Assembly (NCBI GenBank): GCA_017466805.1
Contig: JAFTTN010000057.1
Span: forward strand, 1 to 56,926
Direction of reading: 5' to 3'
Source: Clostridia bacterium
GTDB lineage: Bacteria; Bacillota; Clostridia; Oscillospirales; CAG-382
DNA length: 56,926 bases
Made by a program: the position numbers and the translations under genes. Below the pieces are notes generated by a model, which saw only the letters and a list, made by a program, of their open reading frames with translations, was not told where the DNA came from and searched no databases. Each line of letters opens with the position of its first letter. Position 1 is the first letter of the stretch. Shown here piece by piece: positions 7,400-16,507 of this stretch.

Positions 7400-10309
7400 A
7401 TGGACGAAAGACTGCAAAAACTTTTTGATGAAATATACACTTCGGTCGCAACGTTTGACATAATCGCATATATTACCGCAGAGCCGCTTCCCTATTCCAA
7501 CCGCAAAAACGGCGAAGTAAGAAAGCTTGCCGAGGGCGAGCGTTGGGGTAAGCTTTGGGATTGTGCTTGGATGAATATGAAGGCCAAGGTACCCGCGGGC
7601 ATTGCGCTCGATAAGCTTGCGTTTATACTCGACGTTGGCGGTGAAGGCTGTATTTTCGATGCCGACGGAGTTCCCTACAAGGGTATCACCAACAAGGACA
7701 GCTGGTATTCCTTCCACCTCGGCTTACCCGGAAAGGTCGTTACCTTCCCCGATGAAAAAATGATAAACGGCGGAGATATAGATATTTGGGTGGACTGCGG
7801 CGCAAACGACCTGTTCGGCGAGGACGAAAACTGTCCGCTTGATAAAATCGGCGTACTTCACAAGGCACGAATTGCTACGGTTGATTTCGAAAAGCGTGCT
7901 CTTTATTACGATTTGGAGGTTATTTGGCATCTTGCCGAAGCAACCAAGGACGAGGTGCTAAAGAACAGCGCGAAAGAATGCTTCGAAAGCGCAATTTCGG
8001 TATACGAAGGCGACATTTCAAAAGCACGCGAAATTACCAAAGAATTTCTTTCGCAAAAAAGTGAAAGCGATTTCAGAATAACCGCGCTCGGACACGCGCA
8101 CATCGACCTTGCTTGGCTTTGGCCGATACGCGAAACCAAGCGCAAAGCAGAAAGAACGTTTGCCACCGTTTTACGCAACAGCGAAAGATACGAAAATTAT
8201 CTTTTCGGTGTAAGCCAACCGCAAATGCTTGAATGGATAAAGGACAGCCACCCCGAGCTTTACAAGCAGATGAAGCAGCTTTACAAGGACGGCAGGCTGG
8301 AGCTTCAGGGTGGCTTTTGGGTAGAGAGCGACACGAACGTTCCGAGCGGCGAAAGCCTTGTGCGTCAAATGCTTTACGGCAAAAAGTTTTTCAAGGAAGA
8401 ATTCGGATACGAGCAGGAAATCCTTTGGATTCCCGACGTTTTCGGCTATACCGCACAGCTCCCGCAGATTATGGCGAAGAGCGGTGTAAAATACTTTCTT
8501 ACCATAAAAATGAGTTGGAACGCGGTAAACCTGTTCCCCCACAGCACTTTTAACTGGATAGGTCTTGACGGCTCGACTATTTTAACACATATGCCTCCCG
8601 AGGGTAACTATAACAGCGCGGCGAGAGCAGAATCCTTTATTATTACCGAGGAAAAGTTTAGAGAGCGCGAAATCGATAACCGTTCGATGCTATTATACGG
8701 CATCGGCGACGGCGGCGGCGGTCCCGGTATGGAGCATTTGGAAAGATTGGAGCGCGAATACGACCTTATCGGATTGCCGAAGGTAAAGCAGGGCTTCGCT
8801 ATAGATTTCTTCCGCGAAATCGAGCAAGATCAGGACAAATTCCCGAGCTACAGCGGCGAGCTTTATCTCGAAAAGCACCAAGGCACCTACACCACCCAAT
8901 CACGTAACAAGCGCCACAACAGAAAGTGCGAAATCGGCTTCCACGATGCCGAGATTATGTCAACCGTTTCCAACCTGCTCGCAGGAAAGGAATACCCGAA
9001 GGAAGAGCTCGAAAGGCTTTGGAAGGAAGTGCTGCTTTATCAGTTCCACGATATAATTCCCGGCAGCTCGATAAAGCGCGTTTACGATGAAACCGACGTG
9101 CGATACGCATATATTTTAGACGAAATCAAGCGTATCGAGCGCGAAGCGTTCGAAGCTGTTTCCGGCGGCAAGGGAAGCTGCTATTTCAACCCCTCACCGT
9201 TTGAATTTAACGGTTATATCGAAAAAGATGGCGGCTACGATTACCTGCACGCACTGCCGATGAGCTTTGCAAACGCTCAAAAAAGCAGCGATTCCGCAGT
9301 AATTTTGGGCGAAAACTGCATAGAAAACGACAAAATAAAGGTTGTTTTCGGCGAAAACGGCGGCATTTTATCGGTTATCGGCAAGCAGGACGGATTTGAA
9401 TATTTGCGTGGCGAGGGCAACGTTCTTACCGCGTATTCCGACACGATGAACGCGTGGGAGGTACCCGCAGACTACGCGGTAAATCCCTGCGAAAGACTTG
9501 CGGTGCAATCGGTTTCGCAAAAGGTTACCGACGGCGTTGCCGAAAGGACCACCGTTTATACGGTTGGCGAAAGCACTGTTACCCAAACGGTTAAGATTTA
9601 CCCCAACAGTGCAAGAATAGATTTCAAGACCAATGTCGACTGGCAGGAAACCCACAAGATGCTGCGTGCCGCGTTCCCGCTTACCGCGCAGAGCGACGAG
9701 GCGAGATGCGATATTCAATACGGCAGCATTATGCGCCCGACGCACAAGCGTGACAGCTTTGCCGCCGCAAAGAAGGAAATATGTGCGCACAAATGGATCG
9801 ATATTTCCGACGGTGCACACGGTGCGGCGTTGATGAACGATTGTAAATACGGCCACAGGGTTTGGGACAGCGTGCTTGATATAAACCTGCTTCGCAGCAG
9901 TATGTATCCCGGCAAGGACGCCGACAAGGGCGCACAGGAATTCACCTATTCGTTCTTCGTGCACGGCAATGATTATGTAAACCGAATCAACTCAGAGGGA
10001 TACGCGTTGAATATGCCGCCCAAGGCGTTTGACGGCAAGGCTCCCGAAGCGTTTATCGATTCGCCTATTGCGGCTTGCGATGCCGACGGCATAGCGATCG
10101 ATTGGGTGAAGCGCGCCGAGGACGGAAACGGCATTGTCGTTCGCGCATACGAATATGCAGGTAAGGGCGCAAGCGCAAGCCTTTCGCTGAACAGCGCATT
10201 CGGCGAAAGAAAATGCTATCTTTGCGATTTGATGGAAAACGTTATTCGCGAAGCAGACGGCAAAACCGAATTCAAGCCCTTCGAAATACACACCTTTAAG
10301 TTCATATAA
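7400..10309 (+). CDS. alpha-mannosidase, glycoside hydrolase family 38
   Basis: A 969-residue protein without a signal peptide, so probably cytoplasmic. The GH38 zinc site is seen as HAHIDLAWLWP, with ligands H234 and D236. The likely catalytic nucleophile is D346 in WIPDVFGY, and GGFWVESDTNVPSGESL (304-320) is another family block. The C-terminal half carries the beta-sandwich domains usual for the family. GH38 enzymes trim alpha-linked mannose from N-glycan or mannan fragments with retention of configuration. Together with the hexomutase upstream it suggests use of host or yeast mannosides, although no transporter for them is visible. AAGAGG precedes the ATG. Confidence 0.94.
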   Translation: MDERLQKLFDEIYTSVATFDIIAYITAEPLPYSNRKNGEVRKLAEGERWGKLWDCAWMNMKAKVPAGIALDKLAFILDVGGEGCIFDADGVPYKGITNKDSWYSFHLGLPGKVVTFPDEKMINGGDIDIWVDCGANDLFGEDENCPLDKIGVLHKARIATVDFEKRALYYDLEVIWHLAEATKDEVLKNSAKECFESAISVYEGDISKAREITKEFLSQKSESDFRITALGHAHIDLAWLWPIRETKRKAERTFATVLRNSERYENYLFGVSQPQMLEWIKDSHPELYKQMKQLYKDGRLELQGGFWVESDTNVPSGESLVRQMLYGKKFFKEEFGYEQEILWIPDVFGYTAQLPQIMAKSGVKYFLTIKMSWNAVNLFPHSTFNWIGLDGSTILTHMPPEGNYNSAARAESFIITEEKFREREIDNRSMLLYGIGDGGGGPGMEHLERLEREYDLIGLPKVKQGFAIDFFREIEQDQDKFPSYSGELYLEKHQGTYTTQSRNKRHNRKCEIGFHDAEIMSTVSNLLAGKEYPKEELERLWKEVLLYQFHDIIPGSSIKRVYDETDVRYAYILDEIKRIEREAFEAVSGGKGSCYFNPSPFEFNGYIEKDGGYDYLHALPMSFANAQKSSDSAVILGENCIENDKIKVVFGENGGILSVIGKQDGFEYLRGEGNVLTAYSDTMNAWEVPADYAVNPCERLAVQSVSQKVTDGVAERTTVYTVGESTVTQTVKIYPNSARIDFKTNVDWQETHKMLRAAFPLTAQSDEARCDIQYGSIMRPTHKRDSFAAAKKEICAHKWIDISDGAHGAALMNDCKYGHRVWDSVLDINLLRSSMYPGKDADKGAQEFTYSFFVHGNDYVNRINSEGYALNMPPKAFDGKAPEAFIDSPIAACDADGIAIDWVKRAEDGNGIVVRAYEYAGKGASASLSLNSAFGERKCYLCDLMENVIREADGKTEFKPFEIHTFKFI

Positions 10310-10319
10310 CTCATATAAG

Positions 10320-10332
10320 CAAAAAGGACCGC
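10320..10332 (+). repeat. left arm of a 13-bp inverted repeat bounding a foreign cassette
   Basis: CAAAAAGGACCGC here is the exact reverse complement of GCGGTCCTTTTTG at 11264-11276. Placed together, the two arms would form a textbook terminator (GC-rich stem, A-tract before, T-tract after). This suggests that the DNA between them was inserted into the loop of the mannosidase gene's terminator. Confidence 0.7.
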
Positions 10333-10360
10333 CGAACGGATGGTTCTCATAAGGATAATA

Positions 10361-10391
10361 AAAACCGACAGACTCTCATTCTGTCGGTTTT
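10361..10391. terminator. bidirectional terminator between mannosidase and kinase genes
   Basis: AAAACCGACAGA (10361-10372) pairs over 12 bp with TCTGTCGGTTTT (10380-10391) around a 7-nt loop, with A and T tracts on both sides. It can stop transcription from either direction and most likely ends the kinase gene on the minus strand. Confidence 0.8.
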
Positions 10392-10412
10392 TATTGTTTT
10401 GCAAATCGATAG

Positions 10413-10922
10413 TTATTTGCAAATTATTTTGACGATCACATCCGCGCATTCAGCAGAACTGTGTAAACTTGTATCGACTTTTAAAGTATATTTGACATTC
10501 TTCGCCATTAATTCGTTTTGCTCATCTGATTGTGTCTCATATCTGTCTCCACGAATAATGTTCCTTTTTCTGCACAATTCAAGCGGGCAATACACTTCAA
10601 CTACATCAAGCGGATTACCTTTGAGTATTTCCAACATTTGTTGGTAGTGAGGTTGTATATCCTCGAATTCCATTAACATACCATCGATTAGAACATTTTT
10701 GCCCATATCCGAAAATATTTTTGCTGTATGGTACATCATAATGACTGCTTCGCTGAGATATTTAAAATAATTTTCACGCAACCGCTTCGCGCTTATCATA
10801 TTTTGAAACATATCATTAGAAACTATATAGAAGTCTTCATTAAGTTCCTGAATCGCTTTCGCTATAGATGTCTTTCCGGAGCTTGTAATACCGTTCAAAA
10901 AAATGATATGCCCTTTTTTCAT
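10413..10922 (-). CDS. chloramphenicol-phosphotransferase-like P-loop kinase
   Basis: A 169-residue P-loop protein with Walker A GITSSGKTS (residues 11-19), a downstream SNDMF segment and an arginine-rich lid region (CRKRNIIRGDR). This layout matches the small CPT-like kinases related to Streptomyces chloramphenicol 3-O-phosphotransferase and, more distantly, to zeta-type kinases. The substrate cannot be read from sequence; antibiotic, nucleotide-sugar or other small-molecule phosphorylation are all possible. The gene is clearly richer in A and T than its neighbours. It has its own promoter (11026-11054) and terminator (10361-10391), and lies in a cassette bounded by inverted repeats, which points to horizontal transfer. 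Confidence 0.7.
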   Translation of the reverse strand: MKKGHIIFLNGITSSGKTSIAKAIQELNEDFYIVSNDMFQNMISAKRLRENYFKYLSEAVIMMYHTAKIFSDMGKNVLIDGMLMEFEDIQPHYQQMLEILKGNPLDVVEVYCPLELCRKRNIIRGDRYETQSDEQNELMAKNVKYTLKVDTSLHSSAECADVIVKIICK

Positions 10923-10982
10923 TTTTCGCCTCTCATATGAATTTTGCTTTGTTTACACACTTCAATAAAAAGAACCAGCATC

Positions 10983-11002
10983 GCATTTGTAAGTACAAAT
11001 GC
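10983..11002 (-). promoter_or_regulatory. hairpin in the 5' leader of the kinase gene
   Basis: GCATTTGT (10983-10990) and ACAAATGC (10995-11002) form a perfect 8-bp stem with a 4-nt loop between the promoter and the start codon. No U-run follows. A role in mRNA stability or attenuation is possible but unproven. Confidence 0.4.
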
Positions 11003-11025
11003 TTTATTGTGCTATGCCCAAACCC

Positions 11026-11054
11026 ATTTTATCATAACAATTTGTATTATTCAA
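11026..11054 (-). promoter_or_regulatory. promoter of the CPT-like kinase gene
   Basis: On the minus strand, TTGAAT (11049-11054), a 17-bp spacer, then TAAAAT (11026-11031). It gives a leader of about 100 nt. It lies inside the cassette, which is therefore self-contained for expression. Confidence 0.6.
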
Positions 11055-11061
11055 GTTTTAT

Positions 11062-11231
11062 TCCGACTTTGTCGGAGTTATATTATTGCCTTTTCGGCAA
11101 TAGTGTTATTGAAACCTTGCGGTTTCAGTGTTATTTTATTCGCTCTAAACTGCCGAAGGCAATATAACTATGCGAAGCATAATATCACTGCGGAGCAATA
11201 TCACTCGCTGAATGTAATTCGGCGAATAAAA
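11062..11231. repeat. array of short hairpins with a repeated linker, two inverted halves
   Basis: Successive small perfect stems occur at 11062-11076 (TCCGAC/GTCGGA), 11084-11102 (TATTGCC/GGCAATA), 11110-11127 (TGAAACC/GGTTTCA), 11151-11161 (TGCC/GGCA), 11169-11181 (TATGC/GCATA) and about 11189-11197 (TGC/GCA). In the left half the linkers read AGTGTTAT; in the right half they read AATATAACT or AATATCACT, close to the reverse complement. A 10-bp inverted repeat, TTTTATTCGC (11134-11143) and GCGAATAAAA (11222-11231), encloses the right half. There is no coding potential. The array fills most of the 501-bp gap 10923-11423. Confidence 0.75.
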
Positions 11232-11232
11232 C

Positions 11233-11261
11233 TGCGAGACTTCCTTATCAGAAGTCTCGCA
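11233..11261. terminator. strong hairpin at the cassette edge, terminator-like
   Basis: TGCGAGACTTC (11233-11243) and GAAGTCTCGCA (11251-11261) form an 11-bp perfect stem with a 7-nt loop. On the minus strand it is followed by GTTTTATT, so it may act as a terminator in that direction. It abuts the right arm of the 13-bp inverted repeat. Confidence 0.5.
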
Positions 11262-11263
11262 AA

Positions 11264-11276
11264 GCGGTCCTTTTTG
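11264..11276 (+). repeat. right arm of the 13-bp inverted repeat bounding the cassette
   Basis: GCGGTCCTTTTTG is the exact reverse complement of 10320-10332 and ends in a T-tract, as the descending arm of a terminator would. Beyond it the sequence leads into the ABC transporter promoter at 11339. Confidence 0.7.
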
Positions 11277-11338
11277 TATTCGCACGGTTATAATTTCGAT
11301 TTGTGTTTAAATGTTTACAATTTATACAATAATTATTA

Positions 11339-11368
11339 TTGACAAATAGTTTTGAAATGTTTTAATAT
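11339..11368 (+). promoter_or_regulatory. sigma-A promoter of the ABC transporter gene
   Basis: TTGACA (11339-11344), an 18-bp spacer, then TAATAT (11363-11368). The region is strongly AT-rich. The gene's AGGAGG (11411-11416) and ATG (11424) follow about 50 bp later. Confidence 0.65.
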
Positions 11369-11423
11369 AAAGTGCTGAATTGTTTTTTATATTGCTTTAA
11401 TTTATTTTTTTAGGAGGATAAAT

Positions 11424-14423
11424 ATGCTTGAACTGCGTGACGTGTACAAGTCATACAGAGTCGGAAGCACGGTTACCGAGGCGTTAAAGGGGATTTCCGT
11501 AAGCTTTCGCGAAAGCGAATTCGTGGCGATACTCGGTCAATCGGGCTGCGGCAAAACCACGCTTTTGAACGTGATCGGCGGGCTTGACAAATACGATTCG
11601 GGCGACCTTGTTATAAACGGCAGATCGACGAAGGAATACAAAGATTCCGATTGGGACAAATACCGCAACTATTCGATAGGCTTCGTATTCCAGTCCTACA
11701 ACCTTATTCCCCACCAGAACGTGTTGGCGAACGTTGAGCTTGCGCTTTCGCTCGGCGGTGTTTCGAAGTCGGAGCGCAAAAGACGCGCGAAGAAGGCTTT
11801 GGAGGACGTTGGGCTTGGCGACCAGCTTTACAAAAAGCCTGCGGAAATGTCGGGCGGACAGATGCAACGCGTTGCGATTGCACGTGCGCTGGTTAACAAC
11901 CCCGATATTATTCTTGCAGACGAGCCGACCGGTGCGCTTGACAGCGAAACCAGCTTGCAGGTTATGGATATTCTTAAAGAGGTTGCGAAGGACCGTTTGG
12001 TTATAATGGTTACCCACAACCCCGACCTTGCCGAAACCTATGCAACGCGAACGATAAGAATGCTTGACGGCGTGATTATTTCCGACTCCTCGCCGCTTAC
12101 CGAGGAAGAGATCGTGAAGGAAAAGACGAGCGACAAGGAAAAATCCGAAAAGGAAAGAAAGGCGAAGAAGCCCTCGATGTCCTTGAAAACCTCGTTCGGC
12201 CTTTCGCTTAAAAATTTGTTCACCAAAAAGGGCAGAACCGCGCTGACGAGCTTTGCGGGAAGCATTGGTATTATCGGTATTGCATTGATATTTGCGGTAT
12301 CGCAGGGTATGACGACCTATATCGACACCTTGCAGGAGGATACGCTTTCCTCGTATCCGCTTACGCTTGAATCGCAGCATATGGACGTCGGCTCGCTTTT
12401 GGCGGCGTTTATGAGCGAGGCGACCTCGGGCGAGGCGCACGAAAACGATGCGATTTACCAAAAAGCGATGTTTTACAACCTTGTAAACGCACTGAACGCA
12501 ATGGAAACCAACGAAAACGACCTTAAAGCGTTCAAGCAGTTCCTTGAAGCCGAGCGTGCCAAGGAGGATTCGAGCCTTAAAGACGCGATAAACGGCGTTC
12601 AGTACAGCTACGACCTTGATATGCTGGTTTACACAGAAAACGTCGACGGCAACATTATACAATCCGACTCCGAAGCACTTATGCAGGATTTGCTTATAGA
12701 ATACTTCGGACTCGACCTTTCATCGTATATGCAGATGAGCGAAAATATGATGGGCGGCTCAAATATGATGGCGATGGGAAGCTCGGTACAGCTTTGGCAG
12801 GAAATACTGCCCGGCGACAACGGCGACCCGATAAACCCGCTGTTGAAAAAGCAATACGACGTTATATACGGCAGCTGGCCGAACTCTTATGATGAAATAG
12901 TGCTCGTGGTCGACCAAAACAACGAAATCGACGATATGACTCTGTTGGCCTTGGGCTTGAAATCGAAGGAGGATATCGACGCGCTTGCAAAGGCGGCGTT
13001 CAACAAGCAGCCTATCGAAACCAAGCATTCGAAATGGAGCTACGAGGAAATCTGCAATATGGATTTCCGCACTATACTTTCGGCAGATTGCTACACCAAG
13101 GACGAAGCCACCGGTACCTACGTTGATATGCGCGAAACGCAGGCGGGCTTGAAGGTGCTTTACGCAAATGGCTTGAAGCTGAAGGTCACCGGCATTATAC
13201 GTCCGAGCGAGGAAGCCGTTTCGACAATGCTTACCGGTGCTATCGGATACACCCACAAGCTTACCGAATACGTTATAGAAAAATCCAAGAGCTCCGCCGC
13301 AATAAAGGCACAGCTCGAAAGCCCCGAAACCGATATTTTTACAAATCTTCCCTTCCTTGAAAACACCGGCAACCTTACCGAGCTTGAAAAGATAGAGGAA
13401 TTCCAAAAATACGTTGCAACGCTCGACGTGAAGGGCAAGGCAAAGGCGTTTATTGCAATAAAGAGCACCCCCTCGCCCGAGGAGCTTGAAAAAATTGTCG
13501 AGAACACGGTAGGACAGAAAACGCGTGAAGAGATAGAGGCAACGATCGTTCAGTTCATCACCGCGCAGATGGGTATGTCCGAAAGCGAAATTACCGGCTA
13601 TCTTGCTTCGATGTCCGACGAGGACTTGACCGAAATATTCACCCAGATGGTAACCGAGCAAACCAAGGCGCAATACGCGGCGCAGGTACAGCAGCAGTTT
13701 GCTTCGCTAAGCGAAGAGCAGCTCGCGGCGATGCTCGACACCGAGCTTCCGCTTTACACCAAGGAACAGCTGGTGCTTTACTACGACGAGGTGCTTGAGT
13801 TTTCGGATTCCACCTATGAAAACAACCTTAAGGAGCTTGGCTACGTTAACCTTGACGACCCCGCATCGATAAATCTTTTTGCCGCATCGTTCGAGCAAAA
13901 GGACGTTATCGAGGAGGCGATAGCCAAGTATAACGAAAACGTAAGCGAGCTCGAAAAAATAACCTACACAGACTACGTTGGGCTTATGATGTCGTCGATT
14001 ACCACAATTATTGATGCAATAACCTACGTTCTTATCGCATTCGTTGCCATTTCGCTTATAGTTTCCTCGATAATGATAGGTGTTATTACGCTTATTTCGG
14101 TACAGGAAAGAACCAAGGAAATCGGCATATTGCGCGCTATCGGCGCTTCGAAGAAAAACGTTTCCTCGATGTTCAACGCAGAAACGGTTATTATCGGCTT
14201 TACCTCGGGTACGCTTGGCGTTATTATCACATATCTGCTTTGCATACCGATAAACGCAATACTGCACGCAATAACCGATATTAACAACCTCAACGCGATA
14301 CTTCCTATTCCGGTTGCGCTTATACTAATAGCAATAAGCGTTCTGCTTACTCTGTTTGCGGGAATTATCCCCTCGAGAAGTGCGGCGAAGAAGGACCCTG
14401 TGGTAGCCTTGCGCACGGAATAA
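11424..14423 (+). CDS. MacB/FtsX-type ABC transporter, ATPase and permease fused
   Basis: A 999-residue single-chain transporter. Residues 1-225 are a LolD/MacB-like ATPase with Walker [10 protein letters not shown] (38-46), signature MSGGQ (142-146), Walker [10 protein letters not shown] (161-169) and the switch H198. After a charged linker comes a first membrane helix near 275-295, a very large external domain to about 860, then three helices with the FtsX-family motif [15 protein letters not shown]. Such mechanotransmission transporters move peptides, lipoproteins or toxins, or drive cell-envelope enzymes, instead of importing solutes. The external domain, over 550 residues, is much larger than in E. 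coli MacB and has no sequence that I recognise. It has its own promoter and terminator. Confidence 0.9.
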   Translation: MLELRDVYKSYRVGSTVTEALKGISVSFRESEFVAILGQSGCGKTTLLNVIGGLDKYDSGDLVINGRSTKEYKDSDWDKYRNYSIGFVFQSYNLIPHQNVLANVELALSLGGVSKSERKRRAKKALEDVGLGDQLYKKPAEMSGGQMQRVAIARALVNNPDIILADEPTGALDSETSLQVMDILKEVAKDRLVIMVTHNPDLAETYATRTIRMLDGVIISDSSPLTEEEIVKEKTSDKEKSEKERKAKKPSMSLKTSFGLSLKNLFTKKGRTALTSFAGSIGIIGIALIFAVSQGMTTYIDTLQEDTLSSYPLTLESQHMDVGSLLAAFMSEATSGEAHENDAIYQKAMFYNLVNALNAMETNENDLKAFKQFLEAERAKEDSSLKDAINGVQYSYDLDMLVYTENVDGNIIQSDSEALMQDLLIEYFGLDLSSYMQMSENMMGGSNMMAMGSSVQLWQEILPGDNGDPINPLLKKQYDVIYGSWPNSYDEIVLVVDQNNEIDDMTLLALGLKSKEDIDALAKAAFNKQPIETKHSKWSYEEICNMDFRTILSADCYTKDEATGTYVDMRETQAGLKVLYANGLKLKVTGIIRPSEEAVSTMLTGAIGYTHKLTEYVIEKSKSSAAIKAQLESPETDIFTNLPFLENTGNLTELEKIEEFQKYVATLDVKGKAKAFIAIKSTPSPEELEKIVENTVGQKTREEIEATIVQFITAQMGMSESEITGYLASMSDEDLTEIFTQMVTEQTKAQYAAQVQQQFASLSEEQLAAMLDTELPLYTKEQLVLYYDEVLEFSDSTYENNLKELGYVNLDDPASINLFAASFEQKDVIEEAIAKYNENVSELEKITYTDYVGLMMSSITTIIDAITYVLIAFVAISLIVSSIMIGVITLISVQERTKEIGILRAIGASKKNVSSMFNAETVIIGFTSGTLGVIITYLLCIPINAILHAITDINNLNAILPIPVALILIAISVLLTLFAGIIPSRSAAKKDPVVALRTE

Positions 14424-14434
14424 TAAAATATGTC

Positions 14435-14467
14435 AAACGGTGCCTCCTAAACGAAGCACCGTTTTTT
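14435..14467 (+). terminator. Rho-independent terminator after the ABC transporter
   Basis: AAACGGTGC (14435-14443) pairs with GCACCGTTT (14456-14464) around a 12-nt loop, and the T-run continues past the stem. Confidence 0.85.
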
Positions 14468-14525
14468 TATGCCGTATTTACAATAGGCAAGCCTGACAAA
14501 AATGCGGAATTTATAAAATTCACAG

Positions 14526-14554
14526 TTGACAGCAAAGCGAGTTTTTGCTAATAT
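14526..14554 (+). promoter_or_regulatory. near-consensus sigma-A promoter of the Na/Pi cotransporter gene
   Basis: TTGACA (14526-14531), 17-bp spacer, TAATAT (14549-14554). The leader is about 130 nt, with no clear repeated operator. It is one of the best promoter matches in the window. Confidence 0.8.
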
Positions 14555-14690
14555 ATATTCGAGGGAAATTCGAATTCGACGCAGTTTTTGCGGTTTTCAC
14601 TAATATTTTACCCACAGCCGCGACAGGAATTCGGCGGCCGCAACACCCACTTCGAAGAAATCAAGAAGCGAGCGAAAAACAGGAGAAGAA

Positions 14691-16460
14691 ATGGGAATTA
14701 TTGAATTTATCACTCTCATCGGCGGCGTAGCGTTCTTCCTTTACGGTATGACGGTTATGTCGAACGGTTTGGAGAAAATGTCGGGCGGCAGGCTTGAAGC
14801 CACGCTGAAAAAGATGACCTCCAACGCATTTAAAAGCCTTTTGCTCGGCGCGGGCATAACCATTGCGATGCAATCGTCTTCGGCAATGACGGTTATGCTT
14901 GTCGGTCTTGTTAACTCGGGCATTATGAACCTGAAGCAGACCGTTGGGCTTATTATGGGCTCGAACATCGGCACCACGCTTACCGCATTCCTCACCTCGC
15001 TTATCGGCGTGGAAAGCGAAGGCAGCGGATTCAATTTTATGGATTTATTGAAGCCCGCAAACTTTTCGCTTGTTTTTGCGCTTGTCGGCGTCCTTTTCGT
15101 TATGGGCAAGGACAAAAAGCGCAGAGATATAGGTAACATTATCGTCGGCTTTGCAGTTTTGATGTGCGGTATGGGCCTTATGGGCGATTCGGTTTCGGCG
15201 TTAAAGGACGACCCCGAATTCGCAAAGCTGCTTACCATTTTCAACAATCCCCTGTTCGGCGTGCTTATCGGTGCGGTTATTACCGGCATTATTCAAAGCT
15301 CTGCCGCATCGGTCGCAATTCTCCAAACGCTTGTCGGACCCGGCTCGGGCTTTACATTCGGTATGGCTATTCCGATTATTATGGGTCAGAACATCGGTAC
15401 CTGCGTAACCGCTCTTATTTCGAGCATCGGCGTTACCAGAAACGCAAAGCGTGTTGCTGTCGTTCACATTGCGTTTAACGTTATCGGTACGACTATTGGT
15501 CTTATCGTTCTGTATTCGCTGAATTGGATATTCACGCTTGCATTTATGGCGTGGGAAATCGACGCTTTGGGCATTGCGATTTGCCACTTGGTATTCAACC
15601 TGTTCACCACGGTTATACTCCTTCCCTTCCAGAACGCGCTCGTTTCGTTTGCAAACAAGGTTATACGCGACAAGAAGGACGAAAAGGCCCACGTTGCATT
15701 CCTTGACGAACGTCTTTTCGCAACTCCCGCGGTTGCAATTTCGGAATGCCGCAATATCACCGTTAAGATGAGCGGTATTGTAAGAAACGCACTTTTGGAT
15801 TCGCTCGGCGCGCTGAGCAAATACGACAAGTCTATTGTCGAAAAGGTTGTTGAGGACGAAGGAATAGTAGACAAATACGAGGACAAGCTCGGCACCTATT
15901 TGGTTAAGCTTTCGAGTGACGACATAACCGAACGCGACTCGCAAAACGTTTCGACGATGCTCCACTCGATAGGAAACTTTGAACGAATTTCCGACCACGC
16001 GGTAGAAATAGTAAAAACAGCAGAGGAGCTTAACGAAAAGAAGCTTAACTTCTCGGCAGACGCGCAGAAAGAGGTCGCTGTTGCCGAAAGCGCACTGCGC
16101 GAGATTATTGAAATCACATTTACCGCATTCGAAAACGGCGACACGGCGCTTGCGCGCAAGGTTGAGCCGCTGGAGCAGGTTATCGACAGCATTACCGCCG
16201 CGATGAGAAGCAACCACATTACAAGACTTCAGGCAGGTAGCTGCACTATCGAGCTCGGCTTTATACTTAACGACCTTATAAACTGCTTCGAACGCGTTTC
16301 CGACCACTGCTCGAACATTGCGGTTGCTTTGATCGAGGTTGCGGAGGGCGAATTTGCAACCCACAAATATCTTAACAAGGTTAAGAGCGGCAACGATGAG
16401 CAGTTTAAAAAGGATTACGAAATCTATTCGAATACCTACAGCATTGCTCCCGTAAAATAA
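14691..16460 (+). CDS. Na+/phosphate cotransporter with PhoU-like C-terminal domain
   Basis: A 589-residue membrane protein of the PNaS (NptA/YjbB-like) family. The N-terminal ~330 residues hold two inverted repeats of the transporter core, each with the QSS signature: AMQSSSAMTVMLVGLVNSG near 62-80 and IIQSSAASVAILQT near 200. From about 350 on there is a soluble helical PhoU-like region (ISDHAVEIVKTAEEL, RVSDHCSNIAVALIE). Bacterial members move phosphate with sodium and can act in uptake or, as with E. coli YjbB, in export. The PhoU domain suggests control by intracellular phosphate status. The gene is monocistronic, between its own promoter and terminator. Confidence 0.92.
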   Translation: MGIIEFITLIGGVAFFLYGMTVMSNGLEKMSGGRLEATLKKMTSNAFKSLLLGAGITIAMQSSSAMTVMLVGLVNSGIMNLKQTVGLIMGSNIGTTLTAFLTSLIGVESEGSGFNFMDLLKPANFSLVFALVGVLFVMGKDKKRRDIGNIIVGFAVLMCGMGLMGDSVSALKDDPEFAKLLTIFNNPLFGVLIGAVITGIIQSSAASVAILQTLVGPGSGFTFGMAIPIIMGQNIGTCVTALISSIGVTRNAKRVAVVHIAFNVIGTTIGLIVLYSLNWIFTLAFMAWEIDALGIAICHLVFNLFTTVILLPFQNALVSFANKVIRDKKDEKAHVAFLDERLFATPAVAISECRNITVKMSGIVRNALLDSLGALSKYDKSIVEKVVEDEGIVDKYEDKLGTYLVKLSSDDITERDSQNVSTMLHSIGNFERISDHAVEIVKTAEELNEKKLNFSADAQKEVAVAESALREIIEITFTAFENGDTALARKVEPLEQVIDSITAAMRSNHITRLQAGSCTIELGFILNDLINCFERVSDHCSNIAVALIEVAEGEFATHKYLNKVKSGNDEQFKKDYEIYSNTYSIAPVK

Positions 16461-16469
16461 ACAAAGTTA

Positions 16470-16507
16470 AAAGGCTTTCCGATTTAAACGGAAAGCCTTT
16501 ATTTTTT
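16470..16507. terminator. bidirectional terminator between convergent genes
   Basis: AAAGGCTTTCCG (16470-16481) pairs perfectly with CGGAAAGCCTTT (16489-16500) around a 7-nt loop, with T-rich flanks on both strands. It ends the Na/Pi gene and the convergent DUF4127 gene. Confidence 0.85.

Noticed and set aside
11062-11231. CRISPR array
   Set aside because: Units are under 30 bp, the repeated part is only an 8-9 bp linker, and there are no cas genes.
10320-11276. Classical insertion sequence or MITE
   Set aside because: No transposase, no clear target duplication, and the inverted repeats themselves read as a terminator.
11484-12662. A 392-codon open frame antisense to the ABC transporter
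   Set aside because: Composition is Val/Arg/Asn-rich nonsense and it has no ribosome binding site; a shadow of the ATPase-permease gene.
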